Shown here: positions 11,872-24,418 of the stretch, piece after piece
Layout of the letters: each line of letters begins with the position of its first letter
How positions within the stretch are numbered: position 1 is the first letter of the stretch
Assembly: GCF_000005505.3 (NCBI RefSeq)
Contig: NC_016132.3
Span: 45,770,914 to 45,834,913 of the forward strand
DNA: 64,000 nt
Source: Brachypodium distachyon
Lineage: Eukaryota; Streptophyta; Magnoliopsida; Poales; Poaceae
Direction of reading: 5' to 3'
Notes under the pieces: generated by a model
Told to the model about the DNA's origin: nothing
Seen by the model: the letters and a program-made list of their open reading frames with translations, nothing else
Databases searched by the model: none
Made by a program: the position numbers and the translations under genes

Positions 11872-14815
11872 CAGATTCTTTGTCCCTCTGTGCACCATGC
11901 GAGATGTAGCTCTATTGAATCGAGATGTTTAGGACAAATGGTGTGCTTTCATGCCACAAGTGGAAAGCTTAGCACAAATGTGGCAAGCAAAGCATGCTGT
12001 GCATTTCCTCGTAGGCATGACAATATAAAGATTCCTCTCCCCACACACGCTTTTCCCTCCCATTTTTCAACTTTCAAGGTAAATTCTCTATCGTCTTGTG
12101 CTTCTGTATAACGAAAGATGTACTTAAAGTTGTTCATTAGTTGCATTTGGGTAATTAAAAATCTTTCCGAGGGGAGAGAGATTGTGTAACACTTGATGTG
12201 TTACAATTCATTAGTACGCAGTAGAAAAATATTCTGCCAATTTTGTTTCTCACGTGCACGTTTCAGATAGCACAAAATATCTCTGATATTCTGATACACC
12301 GAAGTTTTCAGATGAGATTTCTAGGTTTTCACTTGTGTTATACTCCGTGCTAATGTATCTGTTTGTTGTCCAACGCCGTGTCTGAATTTATAGGATTGGT
12401 AATTTGATAGTCAAAATTAGTAGCTCGACAGGTCTGGCCGTATGGGTACACCAGAGCTGATGACTCTCAGATATTCTTTGCCAACATATACTTCGATGTG
12501 CTGAAGACAATCCAATACCTCTTTAGGTCTTAAGACGAGATACGGTTAATCGTATATTCCATAAAAACACAGATTAATGGTTGCAGCACCAGATGCACAA
12601 CCTGGACAGGCTCTGGTCGCTTGCTTTACGCCTATTTACCGAGCCCATGGGGCCGTTCATTCTAGCCATCGCGTACTGTGTACCTAAAGCTGTCACGCCT
12701 ACGCGCGCGACATGGCTTCTGCTATATTGGCAACTCTGAAGCAGCTAGGCGGCTGCTGACAGCACTGCCATCTTTAGGAGGAGAGATATAGGCAGAGAAG
12801 CCAACCATGCTGTTAGATGCATGTGTACTATTGCTTACAGTAACATCTCTTGTTTCAAGATCAAATAGCCCGTAGGCGTTTGGAGATTACATTTGAATTT
12901 ACTCAAAATCCAACCAGTTTACCATCGGCTGGTTCTCGCCAGGAGTATTTATTACTTCATCCGTTTCATAAAAATTAGCATGGCTATCAACTAGAGCTAG
13001 TTCAAAACCTTGCCAATATTTATGGAACGGAAGGAACATCTGGTGATATCTGTTTTAGTATGATTAAAGGTGAACTCCAAGTATTGTCATTTCCATAATC
13101 TAAAATTGAAAAGCGATCGAATGGGGGGGGGGGGGGGGGGAAGTCAATCGAACTAGCATGAGCTTTTGTATTGTGCATTTATTTATCCTATTCTTCCAAG
13201 AGGACCAAGTGTCGGCAGGCGTGGATCAACACAACATGTACAGCTTTGCGAATTGCGATCGCTTCGACTTGAAGCTCACTCCTTGCGCAGTGCAACGCGC
13301 ATGCACCTCGTCCTCGCCTCCACCGTGGGACTGAGCTTTGGATCGTTACGGTTCATCGTGGACGTGAAACCGCAGGGGACCGAGCCCCAAAAGCGACGGA
13401 TCACGCATGTGATCCAACACGTGTAGTGTGTAGACAAAGCACGGCCCGCGTGCCCGAAAAGAGAGAGAATTAAAGGGGAACGGGGGAAAAGGATGCAAAA
13501 AGACCAGGTAATTAAACAAGAACGCGCGCGGCGGCATGTGCCCGTGCGTCGGCGAGCGAGCGAGAGAAGAGAGAGAGAGCCTGTGGCGACGATGGCGACG
13601 TAGCTAGGCGCGCGTATGCATCTTGCAGCAACGGAGACGCAGCTCTCTTTCACAGAGCCTAAAAACAGAGGCGACCTGGCTAGGTAGGATGGTCCACGGC
13701 GCGCGCCCAGCTAGCTACGGCGGCGGCATGGCACGTTGCTTTCGCTCCTATAACTTAATACTGATACTAGCTCGTACGTGCTAGTGCTACTGTTAACGGC
13801 TGGCTGGCCGCAGCAAAAGCGGCCTTCGCTGTGGCCTACGATCAAGAGGAAAGGCGCGGGGCAGCAGTACCGCCCGGCCAGCGCTGGGCACCAGCTAGGT
13901 GTAGTACGTAGCTCGGTACTTCGTAACTGTAGGTCGGAGCCAGGCAGCGGCCGGGACAGCGCGTACGTACGAGATCTCATTGCTTAAATTGCGGTGCCCC
14001 GCCTCGTTGTTTCCGGTGGGGATCGGAGTTGGGCCGCAGACGATAGGTAGACCGCAGATTGATAGAGCGAGCTATCGCGCTGTGCAAGGCGAGGACGTGT
14101 CCGGCTCTGCGACTTGCGATTCTCGGCTGTCGGGATGCGAATTGATCATCGCTCTCGCGCGGCCGCGTTTTCGTTGGCGTTAGCGGCAGCGTGACCAATT
14201 AAGGGCGCTCTCGACGATTTTTTTTCGCGGTCGAATGAAATTGGCAGAAATGACCCTTTCCGAAAAGAATTTACAAAACTGACCTGACGGAACGCCTAGA
14301 AAGCATCGTATTATCCTTACTACCGACTGGAAAGGCGGAATGATGTTGCAGCCATCGACATGGCAAAACATGTGTTCCGCCAATTGGTTCAACAGCATAC
14401 TTGTTTTCGGTGGCAGAAAGAATAAATTCATTTACTTTTTACTTTGTTTTTGAAACTTTCTCTATTTTGTTACCCGCAGGAGGCTGGCGCCGTTGACCAC
14501 GAGACCACGAGCAAACATCTCGCCAATTGAGATGGCGGATGAATCCTTGACCATCGCACCTTTTTTTTATACCCTGCCGGCCAGTGTCCCTTGCCCGGAG
14601 CGGTCCAATCGGCATGCGGGAATCGTGATTTATCGCCAACCCAATTGGCTTAAGGATGCCCAGTCCAGCTGGCCTTCTGCCCGACAGAATGCGGTGTGTG
14701 GGGCCCAAGCTCCCTTTCCGCCCGGTTGAGGTATCTTCCGTCAGCCCAGTAGGCGCTAAGCGATTTCTACCAATCTTCGGCAAGGACCAACATACCAAAA
14801 TATTCGCTCTCGCTA
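11872..14815. other. Intergenic, with an 18-G run at 13123-13140
   Basis: No gene is supported. A run of 18 G residues sits at 13123-13140. The 13150-14200 part is GC-richer and shows overlapping frames on both strands without recognisable domains. Confidence 0.5.
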
Positions 14816-15406
14816 GGTTTGTGGCCCTTGCATGAACACGACACATATTGTTGTTATTTTAATTAAGTGTCTATGTAAGGGTTTTGCATAAGCACATTAG
14901 AGTGAGACTTGCAATGGAAAAAGGGAACTAGCTCAAGCCTTCTTAACAAACATAATACTCTGCCATCGGATGCGTTTTGGCAGCCCGCTGCTTAACTTGT
15001 AAGCTAGGTTTTTCCAGCAAAACATCTAAGCTTTCTAATAAAACTGGGTTGAAAGACCTATCTTCAAATAAATAAAAACTCAAGTCTACTTTTTTTTTAT
15101 ATCTCTCTCACTTTCCTCGAGTGAAATTGTTGCCGACACGAAATCCGTCGCACGCCGTAGTCAACGTCTCAGCCACTCCATAGAAAATCAAATCCCGGTA
15201 ATCAGCAAAGCAGGGGCAGTTCTAACGCTTCGATAACTTTCTTACCTATCCAACTGCCTCTAAAATAGTTTGTATGGGAGGTTTGTGACCCTTACATGAA
15301 CACAACACTAATATTGTTGTTACTTTTAAGTAACTTTCCATGTTAGGGTTTGCATAATAAGCACATTAGAACGAGACTTGCAACGGAAAAAAGGACCGTG
15401 CTCAGG
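14816..15406 (+). repeat. Direct repeat pair upstream of the HWS-like promoter
   Basis: A unit of about 120 bp at 14816-14936 (GGTTTGTGGCCCTTGCATGA ... GAGACTTGCAATGGAAAAAG) is repeated at 15280-15406 (GGTTTGTGACCCTTACATGA ... GAGACTTGCAACGGAAAAAA). The copies are clearly diverged. The downstream copy ends about 70 bp before the TATA box. This could be an old promoter duplication or terminal repeats of a TRIM-like element. Confidence 0.7.
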
Positions 15407-15478
15407 GGCACCACCACGCAACCAAATCGGTGTTCATCTAAAAAAATGGTGTGCTGCTTTCTACGGCTTGACCACACT

Positions 15479-15486
15479 TATAAATA
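15479..15486 (+). promoter_or_regulatory. TATA box of the HWS-like gene
   Basis: TATAAATA followed by GAGGCCCC is a good plant core promoter. Transcription would start near 15510, leading into a C/T-rich leader exon that ends at a strong donor at 15782. Confidence 0.65.
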
Positions 15487-15509
15487 GAGGCCCCAAACAC
15501 AAAACAACC

Positions 15510-15781
15510 CACAACCCCATTTACTCCTGCGATCTCACCTGCTGCAATCTCCCTCCGTAAACAACCAAACGCCCATCTCGGCACCACCATCCTCTCTCTC
15601 AATCCTGAACCGGGCGAAACTTGGGGTTTGGGGGTTGGGGCCGGTTCCTCCCCCCTCATCCATACCTAGTTGGATTGGATTACTCCGTCCAAATCACCGC
15701 ACATTGCGTCAGGACGGCATTCGCAAGAACCGCGACAGGTGGAACTCCAAGAAAATGCCGAGCCGATCCGTCGGATTCTAG
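15510..15781 (+). other. Predicted 5'-UTR exon of the HWS-like gene
   Basis: Leader exon inferred from the TATA box and the donor GATTCTAG/GTATGT at 15781/15782. The matching acceptor is TTTTCTTCCAG ending at 17202, 25 bp before the start codon. Short upstream frames exist. Splicing of the leader is inference. Confidence 0.5.
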
Positions 15782-16701
15782 GTATGTACTCCGTCCGGGC
15801 AATTGTTTCTTTTCTTTTTTAGTACTATCTCTTATCCTTGCCGCTTTGCTGTTGCTGGTCGCCGGTGATTTCAACACCGTCGAACCGCCGCATCTTTGTG
15901 AAATCGTTTGAATCAAGAATATGCTGCTATGTATTGGACCATACGATTTGATTTACATCGGGGGCCAATAGCATCATCGCCGACGAGTGGGTGGGCAGAG
16001 TTAATTGGAAACGGGTTACTATTCGCAAAATAATTAAATTTGGAAACGGGTTACTGGGTTGGTTGGGGACAGGAATCTGAATCTCCCTGGGTTTCCTCCT
16101 TGCATTCTGTACTTGTTCCTTCCGATGCAAAGGTCATGTTTGTACTTGGTGCCTCGGTGGGAGGGGCTATTTGTTACAGCACCAAGTCCCCTTCTTTCCA
16201 ATGGTGGAGAGGCTGGAAGAGAGGCCTCCTCCTCCACTATTTGTGTGTCGGGGCAACAATGCCGAAGCGCGTGATATTGGAAAGGACATGGCAAACAGGC
16301 GCGGCAAGTTGTTGATGGAAGCTATCGTTATTTAGGCTATGGTGCTATCCTCCTAGGCACCCTCCTGCAGATACATGGAAAGCCAAAAATGTTTGGAAGA
16401 TTTGATAAAATTCCCCGTCATGCGTGTCACTAATGGATTATCAAAGAGCAGCCTAGACTTCATTTTATCAAATTTCCCAAAATCTTTTTGGGTAGAAATA
16501 TTTCATTTGACATATGCCGTATATCAACAGTTCCATACGGCAAAACTAACACAGTGCACATCAATTATTTGAAAAAATATATTATTTTGGAATGTTTAGA
16601 TGTTCTTTTCCAGTATTTGGCACAATATGCATGCCATGTGGCTAATGTGCAAATAATGGAAAAAAGGTAAACTAGCATTATGTCATGAGTATTAACATAT
16701 A

Positions 16702-16783
16702 CTCCCTCTGATCCTAAATTATTGTCGTGGTTTTAGTTCAAATTTGTACTAAAACCACGACAAGAATTTAGGATCGGAGGGAG
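16702..16783. mobile_element. Stowaway MITE, Thalos-like, in the HWS leader intron
   Basis: A near-perfect palindrome of 82 bp: CTCCCTCTGATCCTAAATT at the left and AATTTAGGATCGGAGGGAG at the right, flanked by TA. The interior has the GTCGTGGTTTTAGTTCAAAT/GTACTAAAACCACGAC inverted core of the Triticeae Thalos family. Confidence 0.88.
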
Positions 16784-17033
16784 TACTTGACAGTTGACAC
16801 AGTTTTGATTGTATTTTCAGTTGAATGGTTTTGGATGTCATGTATTTCTTGTAGAAGTTTCTACAGTGGTGCTATAACACGTAGTCACACAATATTTATT
16901 TCCAGTTCAGATGTTTCCTTTCATTATACTGGGTGTAACATCGTTAAAGGATTTCTTGGACTAAATATTAATTTAACTAGTTTACGCTCTCATTTTGTTG
17001 TTATAGAATAGTATTTGGCTGGTGAGCTGTTGC

Positions 17034-17095
<62 letters not shown>
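17034..17095 (+). repeat. (TAA)n microsatellite
   Basis: About 20 uninterrupted TAA units in the predicted leader intron. A second simple repeat, 20 G residues, follows at 17135-17154, close to the acceptor site at 17202. Confidence 0.95.
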
Positions 17096-17096
<1 letters not shown>

Positions 17097-17227
17097 CCAA
17101 GTATTCACCTTCTTTTCCATTATATTTGTGTATAGGGGGGGGGGGGGGGGGGGGAATGCTGCAGCTGCTTTTGTAAGAACACATCTCCTTGTTTTCTTCC
17201 AGGCCATCTCTGTGCCAGAATCTGTTA

Positions 17228-18445
17228 ATGGCTGGTCTCCTGGAAGATGATTCTTCATGGGAAACTCTTTCAACTGAGCGAATTATGATTCCTGCTTTCA
17301 ACTTTGGAGTTGTTTCTGAGGCCAACAACGGAGGAAAAGAATTCCCAGTTTCATTGGACGTTGTTCCTGATGACATCCTGGAGAAAATTTTCACCTTCTT
17401 GCCAATAGCAAGCATGATAAGGTCAACAGCAGTGTGCAAGAGATGGCATCATATTATCTACTCAAGCAGGTACCTTTGGACCCACATGTTGCCTCAGAGG
17501 CCATGGTACTTCATGTTCACCTGTAATGAGACTGCTGCTGGATATGCTTATGATCCCCATCTCCGTAAATGGTATGATTTAGAGCTTCAATGCATCATTA
17601 AGAGCAGCTGTTTCGTTTCTTCTTCTTGTGGGCTAGTTTGCTTCATGGATAATGACAACAGAAACGTCATTTCTGTATCTAACCCTATCACAAAAGATTG
17701 GAAGAGGCTCATGGAGCCTCCTGGTGCAAAGTTTCCAGATTACAGTACAGTTGCCATGATGGTAGATCGGGTGTCTCACAATTACACTGTTACATTGGCA
17801 AAATCCAATCAAGTACCTGATGATTACGTCCAATGGGATTTTTCTTTATACAAGTATGATTCACGGAGTAGTTCATGGGTAACTGCCGCCAAGGAGGTGT
17901 TCATTGGTTGGAGAGGGAGTGAGGATAGTGTGATATGTGATAGAGTCTTCTACTGCTTAATCCAGTCTACTGGTTTTCTTGGCAATGTTGAGCCCCGTCA
18001 TAGACTGATCATGTATGATCTTGTTACCGGAGCTTCTGAAACTTCATTAATGCTATCTTCAATCCCAGTACCTTGTTCTCTTACCTGTGGACGTCTTCTA
18101 AACTTAGGAGAGAAGCTGGTAATGGTTGGAGGGATTGCAAAACACAATAGACCTGATATCATTAAAGGAATCGGCATATGGGAACTTGATAAGAAACAAT
18201 GGCAAGAGGTAGGTCGAATGCCTCACAAGTTCTTCCAAGGATTTGGCGAGTTAGATGATGTCTTTGCCAGCAGCGGCACAGACGACCTTGTCTACATCCA
18301 AAGCTACGGTGCAACCGCTTTGCTTGCATTTGACATGAAGCTGAAGAAGTGGAAGTGGTCAGCAAAATGCCCTGTGAGCAAAAAGTTTCCTCTCCAACTT
18401 TTCACTGGTTTTTGCTTTGAACCTCGGCTCGATATCGCCGCTTAA
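17228..18445 (+). CDS. HWS: F-box/kelch-type protein, HAWAIIAN SKIRT orthologue
   Basis: One coding exon of 405 residues. The F-box spans about residues 45-84 (VVPDDILEKIFTFLP, then VCKRW), the SKP1-binding part of an SCF ubiquitin ligase. The rest is a kelch/beta-propeller-like substrate domain with segments such as SSCGLVCFMDND, CSLTCGRL and SSGTDDLVYIQSYG. From memory these match Arabidopsis At3g61590 (HAWAIIAN SKIRT) to the C-terminus (KKFPLQLFTGFCFEPRL). In Arabidopsis the protein controls organ separation and growth and dampens the microRNA pathway; the rice homologue ERECT PANICLE3/LARGER PANICLE affects panicle form. The start chosen is the ATG 25 bp after a leader-intron acceptor. 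Length agrees with the family and no lesion is visible. Orthologue versus close paralogue needs a tree. Confidence 0.92.
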   Translation: MAGLLEDDSSWETLSTERIMIPAFNFGVVSEANNGGKEFPVSLDVVPDDILEKIFTFLPIASMIRSTAVCKRWHHIIYSSRYLWTHMLPQRPWYFMFTCNETAAGYAYDPHLRKWYDLELQCIIKSSCFVSSSCGLVCFMDNDNRNVISVSNPITKDWKRLMEPPGAKFPDYSTVAMMVDRVSHNYTVTLAKSNQVPDDYVQWDFSLYKYDSRSSSWVTAAKEVFIGWRGSEDSVICDRVFYCLIQSTGFLGNVEPRHRLIMYDLVTGASETSLMLSSIPVPCSLTCGRLLNLGEKLVMVGGIAKHNRPDIIKGIGIWELDKKQWQEVGRMPHKFFQGFGELDDVFASSGTDDLVYIQSYGATALLAFDMKLKKWKWSAKCPVSKKFPLQLFTGFCFEPRLDIAA

Positions 18446-21400
18446 TTTGTACCAGTCTGTCCCTTTGCCTTGGAACCAAACCACCAATCTTTGTCTTTGT
18501 AAGAGATCATGGAAGTTTTATTGTCAGGATGAATGCAATAATTTGTAATTGCCTCTTTTCGCCAGAGTAGCATTTATAACGCCGTATCTGACTAATCACA
18601 TTTATTTGCGATGATTCATTGCAAGGAACATGTAAATGAGCCCTTTTGCCATTTTTGTTCTTGAAAAGCAGAGCAGTCGTTTGCGGTTTACCCTGTTTTC
18701 TCTGAATCCCCACTTCGGCCTTGCACTGGCTTGACAACATCTGAAACTACACCTGATAACACAAATATCTTCAATAATAGCAAATGAATGAAAGTTGTCC
18801 TTGCATCACTGCCCAGAGACACTCCGACAGATAAATTTTGCAGTGCCTTGCAGCCTTGGTCCTTGGATAACGTAAGCTGTCTTTTTTGTGCTCTTCCTAT
18901 ACGCGATATCCAATTCTTTGTCCTTTTCTGCCTCAAGGGACAACCTCAACTGTGCAAAATCTGTATCCTGTGTATAACTCTCCATCAATGCTTGCCCTAC
19001 CTGCGTCCCTACATGTGCACTGCTGGCCGGTCGCACCAACCTAGCGATTGAAAGTTGTTTCTCTGATCGGTGAGCAGTGCCTCGCCGATTCTTGTTTGTA
19101 GGAGAGGTCGTCATGGGCCAAGGGCCAGGTTTCCTCTTGTAGGGGACTGGCCCATCCTTCGCTGTCTCTCTATTTCGCTCTGAAACAACCATGATCCCTG
19201 CTGCACCTGCAGTTTGCTTGCGTGATGCAGGCCTGTGTGTGTGAGTCAGGTAGGCCATTGATGATGTCTCGGCAGCTCGGCTCTTGCCGCAGGTCTATCT
19301 GCAAGCTAGGCCATATCAATCTGAGGCATTCAGCCATTAATAGCTTAGCCGGCTCAGTTGATATGATGCTGTTTGAGTGTTTGTTTTTCACTGGTTATAT
19401 TTGTTTTTTTAGCGATCATATAACCGTATTCCACTATCAAGAGATAAAGGAACAGCATTCACCCCCCACAGAGTTTTTTCATACTTGTCGCACTAGGCTA
19501 ACAAGAACGCACCCAAAGACCTAAAAAGGTTCTGACAGAGTTTTAACAAAAGTGATAAACGACAGTCATCGCTGCATAGGGCCGGGATCAGGCATAAGAT
19601 CGATTCTGGAGTTTTTACTGGTTATATATCGGGCGAAGCTGTTTGCTTGTATTTACTGGTGGGGAAGTAATCTCCTGTCATTTTGCTGTTCTTGTGATTT
19701 GTCACCGATGAAGCATTGGCTTAAATCTTAATACTGTTCAACTTTGTCCGATTTGGACTAATGAGTACAAGATGGAGCACATGACTGTGTAGTGTATGCA
19801 GCGTCAGGCGTCAGGTTCAGTCCTGATATTGTTTGTAAACAGGGGCTTTTGCAGTACGAAACAGTAGTGTATTTGTTTTCAGTTGTGGATCGGTTTTCCT
19901 TTCTGGAGGCCAAGTTTTTGTTTTTGTTTTTGTTTTTTTAGAATGACCACCTTTTCTTAGCGCAGTGAGAACGACCACCTATTTTTTAGAAACATCTCAC
20001 TTTATTATTCAATAAACAAAATACAAGTAATCGAAATTGAAACGAAAACCAACGACAAAAAACCCTAATGAAACTAAAAGTTACATCAAGATTTTTTGAA
20101 GTAAATAACTCTTGATCTGTCATCCGTATCTTGAAAACTCTTCATGTCTCCGGTGATGAAATTGCAGAAGACCAAAATTGCACAAGTTGGACTAACCTTA
20201 CAGGTTTTGAACAGACACATGATTCGCTCACCGCAACCAATGAGAACCTAATATCGTTGAATGCATTCTGGCCAGGGACACACCCCTTGCAAGGCAGGTT
20301 GTCGATCTGCTGATTCGTCCCCGAACCAACTAGAAAGAAGACCAAAATAACGGAAAAACAAACCGCTAGATCCGCTAGCTCCATGGAATAAATCATGTTG
20401 ACTACACCAGGAAGAGAATGGAGTCAGAAGATTATTATTCCATACGCCGTCGCCTCCTCCACTAAGACGCCGTCACGAATACACAAAACCTCACAAAAAA
20501 GATAGACAAACTGCAGCCAGACGTTAATCTATGGTTCCACTCGTCTCCGACCACCGTGTGCACCGGTATATTCTCAAAGCAAACGAATAAAGCACACTCG
20601 AACCAATTGCTACGGTACGACCGCGCGTGCCGTCTCCTACCCGTCATGCATTAACACTTGGACTACTGCTGCTGCTGTTGCTGTAGTTCATTTTCTCAGG
20701 TCAGGAACGCGCCAAGTCTCCCTTCCTGGAATCTTTTAGAATAACCCGAAATAAATATGGACTGTCTATTTTTTCTGATCTAATAGTTGATCTTGTCCGG
20801 TACTCCGGTACAAGATTTGAGGAGTACCGTCTCTCTAAATTAAGGAGTGCCATGATCTTAGGGGTAAATTTGTAATCGTGAGTCTGTAATTTAGTTGATT
20901 GAGTTTAAATAAAATGGAAAGTTACACAAAAAATGAACAATCCTCGTAGGGTATCAACAACCTTGATCCTTGAATTCACTAGCTGCAGCGCAGTCACCGC
21001 CGATGGGCTCAGGGAGCAGCTAGCTAGGACGTACGCTACTTGCGTAGCCTAGGTTCGAGATATCCACGGTTTTGCGCCCGCGTGAAGTTGTCAGTAACGC
21101 CTCCGCTGGAGAGGCTCTCCGTGAACATGAATTACTCACAAGGTCTAAAAGCATTAGATCTCTCCTTGAGATTGTACTGGAAAGAATATGCACAGATTTT
21201 CATACTCTAATTGATTTTCGTGAGCAGAAGATTGATACGCCAATTGACTACATCCCACCCCTTATGGATCTAGCGGATATCATGATTAAATCTGAATCGA
21301 TGTGGGAGAGAGATCGCATGGCGGCGGGGGAAGGCAGGACTGCATGAGGCCGCCACGATTGGAGAAGAAGCAGTTGCCACAATCTGACAGTTGCGTGCGA

Positions 21401-23388
21401 TTGACCAGGAATCGCGGAGATGGTGATCAATTTTAACCCATCACTAAAAGACAAAATTACTCTTATAAATGGACGGTTAGATTTGTTAGCTACTCCAATT
21501 GTCATTAAGGAGACCGTAAAATTTTACCCCGTCCTAGTCTTCCAGTTGGGCAGAACTGCAGAAGAAGCCAGCGAGCGGCCCCGATTGCCACGTCCGTCAG
21601 GGTATCACACGTCGATTAACGTGCCCTTAATTTCCATGACTGAGATCTCGACTGGCCAGTCAGTTCGACTGTACGTTGGACTTGGTTCGCATTGGGACTC
21701 TGCTTCTTCGCCGTGTTGTCCGCTCCGCTCCGTAGCCTGACCAAATTGACCGCAACGTGCTGAGCTAGCCTACACACTTGTACACTAATGCTCAGGAATC
21801 TCACGGCTAATCTAATGAAGTCGGCCACAGAGCTGGTCCCCGGAAAGAGTCAAAGTCATCCATGATTAGCGGTGATGAGGAAATTGGTCATTGGTGGAAG
21901 ATGACTTCTCTCGACTCCGTGAAAATTACTCGATTCGCTCTTTGATTAACATTGTTGCCAATACCACGTAAACTAACGTGTGTGTATTGCTCGATGATTT
22001 ACAAGTAAACATGCATGCACTGGCAACTGGAGTATTTGCATGGTGCGGTCGTTTCTCCCTACTCTTAGATCATATCAAAGGCCCGGCCGTGTTTACAACT
22101 TGCAGCTAATTCAACTATGCGTTAGCAATTCTGTTGTCTAAAACGACATCTTCCGTAAGGGAACAAAATATACTTCAAATCTAGTACAGAAAAAATACGA
22201 ACCCGTGGGAGAGTATATGCTAAATATATAAGAAGTTGGTTCCGTAAAAAAAAATGTACATCAGTAAGTGTAGCACAATCACAACACAACAAGTTATACG
22301 AATTGCTATTGCTAACGGGTGCATGTTTACCGGAACATAATTCCTGCAAACATTAATTTCTCTCAATAAAATGTGGTTGTGTGCATATCTTTGTGATGCA
22401 GAGGCCGGAGTTTTTAACTTCCTTTTCGAAAAAAATCCCCTCATTAGTTTTTCTATGTCCGATATTCCCACTGCTAATTTTTCGTATTTTGCTTGTACTA
22501 CCAAATCATTCCTGTACGTCTATTTTTGTTGGTAGAAAGTAAAGTATCTTCTAAAATAGATGATTTTTTGGGGAACTTTTAAAAGTTACTGAACTCAAAT
22601 TCCATATCTAAATTGAAATAAGTTTTCATCGTTGTGTTTGTTTCTGCGAGATCTTCAGGAAACTAGATCCTAATTATATATATTTTGCACTTTTTCTCTA
22701 CTGCTTTTCCTACTAGTTTTCACTGGATGTTTTTTACAACTATATATTTATATTAATGTGAACCTCACTTGGAATCTATTGCATTTTACACTAGTTTCTA
22801 CTATATATCTCTATTTGTTTTTCTGCACTAGTTTCAACCGCAAAAGCTCAAGGTACATTTTTGCACCGGCTTTTTTCTGCGCTGTTTTTTTACTACGTTG
22901 GGTGATCTACTGAATTTTTACACTAGTTTCTACATTGCTTTTTCATCTTTATTTTGAGTGAAAAATACTTAAAATCTAGTAGAAATAAAAATAAAAATAT
23001 GGGTTCGACTACAGCACAGTAGACTCTCGGTTGATGATCCTAACCGTCCATTGACATCCAAAACACACGAATAAAAGCACAAAAACAGCTACTCGAATTT
23101 CAAGTCGATCGCACGGCTCATGCCGTGGAATGAGATGTTTTTATTTCTCATGCTTATTCTAAGAGGTATATTTACCTTTTTTTTTTTGGCTAAATTTTAC
23201 TTCCAAGTCTGTGCCTTAATGATTTTACATAAGCATGTTGAACTAGCTTTCGCCAAAAAGAGAAGTCATGCTGAACTAGCGCTAGTCAAAGCTCAAGTCT
23301 TGTTGCCAAACTTCCTAGCACCAACGCGCCTGTCCGATTCGGGAAGAAAAAGGCAGCTCCAAACTTGGACCAATTCAACCATGCACGG
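18446..23388. other. 3' UTR of the HWS-like gene, then intergenic
   Basis: The 3' UTR probably runs to about 18560. At 19915-20060 a (GTTTTT)n run next to AGAATGACCACC resembles the A-rich tail of a minus-strand retroposon, but I cannot identify its body. An open frame at 21072-21347 (91 codons, +) shows no recognisable domain. Beyond this the stretch is AT-rich with no supported gene. Confidence 0.45.
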
Positions 23389-23396
23389 TATAAAAG
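23389..23396 (+). promoter_or_regulatory. TATA box of the chitinase gene
   Basis: TATAAAAG lies 117 bp before the start codon in GCACGG/TATAAAAG/GTACCC. This gives a leader of roughly 90 nt, a normal value for plant class III chitinase genes. Confidence 0.7.
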
Positions 23397-23512
23397 GTAC
23401 CCACACCACCACTGCTCCATGCCTCCATCAACAAGTTGATCACGTACTACTACACCTACAGATAGCAGAGCACTCCTAAGAGTAAAAGCTTGTTATATCG
23501 TCGCAACTGATA

Positions 23513-24418
23513 ATGGCTTGTGAGTTCAAGTGGTCTCCTCTGCTCCCCATTCTCCTCCTGGCCGGCATGGCTGGCGTCTCCCGTGCGGGCAACATCGCCG
23601 TGTACTGGGGCCAGAATGTCGGCGAGGGCACCCTGGCGGAGGCCTGCAACTCGGGCTACGCGTACGTGATTGTCGCCTTCCTCAGCACCTTCGGCAACGG
23701 GCAGGCCCCGGCCCTCAACCTGGCGGGGCACTGCGACCAGAACTCCGGCACCTGCGCCCGCTTCAGCTCCGAAATCACCGCGTGCCAGGCCAACGGCGTC
23801 AAGGTGCTCCTCTCCATCGGCGGCGGATCAGGCGGCTACGGCCTCTCCTCCACGGAGGAAGCCCAGAGCCTGGCCACATACCTCTGGGACAGCTTCCTCG
23901 GCGGCAGCGGCACCCGCCCGCTGGGCGACGCCGTCCTGGACGGCATCGACTTCGACATCGAGACGGGCAACCAGGCGCACTACGACGAGCTGGCCACGTT
24001 CCTGTCGCAGTTAGGAGCTCAGGGGGGCAAGAAGATGTACCTGACGGCGGCGCCGCAGTGCCCTTACCCGGACGCGTCGCTGGACCGGGCGCTGCAGACG
24101 GGGCTGTTCGACAACGTGTGGGTGCAGTTCTACAACAACCCGCCGTGCCAGTACACCAGCGGCAGCGGGGACGCCAGCAGCCTGCTGAGCGCGTGGAACA
24201 CGTGGACGAGCAGCGTCAAGGTGTCCGGGAGCTTCTACCTCGGCGTGCCGGCATCCAAGGACGCTGCCCCGAGCGGCGGGTACGTGCCGCCAGGGGAACT
24301 GACGTCGACCGTGCTCCCTGGCGTGAAGGGTGCGGGCAACTACGGCGGGATCATGGTGTGGGACCGCTTCAACGACGTGCAGTACAGCTACAGCAGCCAG
24401 GTCAAGGACAGCGTCTGA
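23513..24418 (+). CDS. Class III acidic chitinase (GH18, hevamine-like)
   Basis: An intronless gene of 301 residues. Residues 1-25 are a signal peptide with a Leu-rich core, probably cut before GNIAVYWGQN, so the enzyme is secreted to the apoplast. The GH18 barrel follows. The catalytic DxxDxDxE motif is intact as DGIDFDIE (residues 143-150), with Glu150 as the acid catalyst. SIGGGSGGYG (strand 3) and GGIMVWDRF (strand 8) are also present. It hydrolyses beta-1,4-GlcNAc chains, possibly with lysozyme side activity, and belongs to pathogen defence. The intact glutamate separates it from xylanase-inhibitor (XIP) relatives, which have altered motifs. A TATA box is present upstream and AATAAA at 24608-24613 is a likely polyadenylation signal. 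Confidence 0.95.
   Translation: MACEFKWSPLLPILLLAGMAGVSRAGNIAVYWGQNVGEGTLAEACNSGYAYVIVAFLSTFGNGQAPALNLAGHCDQNSGTCARFSSEITACQANGVKVLLSIGGGSGGYGLSSTEEAQSLATYLWDSFLGGSGTRPLGDAVLDGIDFDIETGNQAHYDELATFLSQLGAQGGKKMYLTAAPQCPYPDASLDRALQTGLFDNVWVQFYNNPPCQYTSGSGDASSLLSAWNTWTSSVKVSGSFYLGVPASKDAAPSGGYVPPGELTSTVLPGVKGAGNYGGIMVWDRFNDVQYSYSSQVKDSV

Noticed and set aside
13276..13653. A 125-codon minus-strand frame near the 18-G run
   Set aside because: Low-complexity Arg/Ser/Leu content, overlapped by other frames, with no homology that I recognise.
21072..21347. A 91-codon frame as a gene
   Set aside because: No recognised domain and no clear promoter or exon partner; kept only as a remark.
23513..24418. 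Xylanase inhibitor (XIP) reading of the GH18 gene
   Set aside because: The full DxxDxDxE motif with its catalytic glutamate is present, so an active chitinase is more likely.
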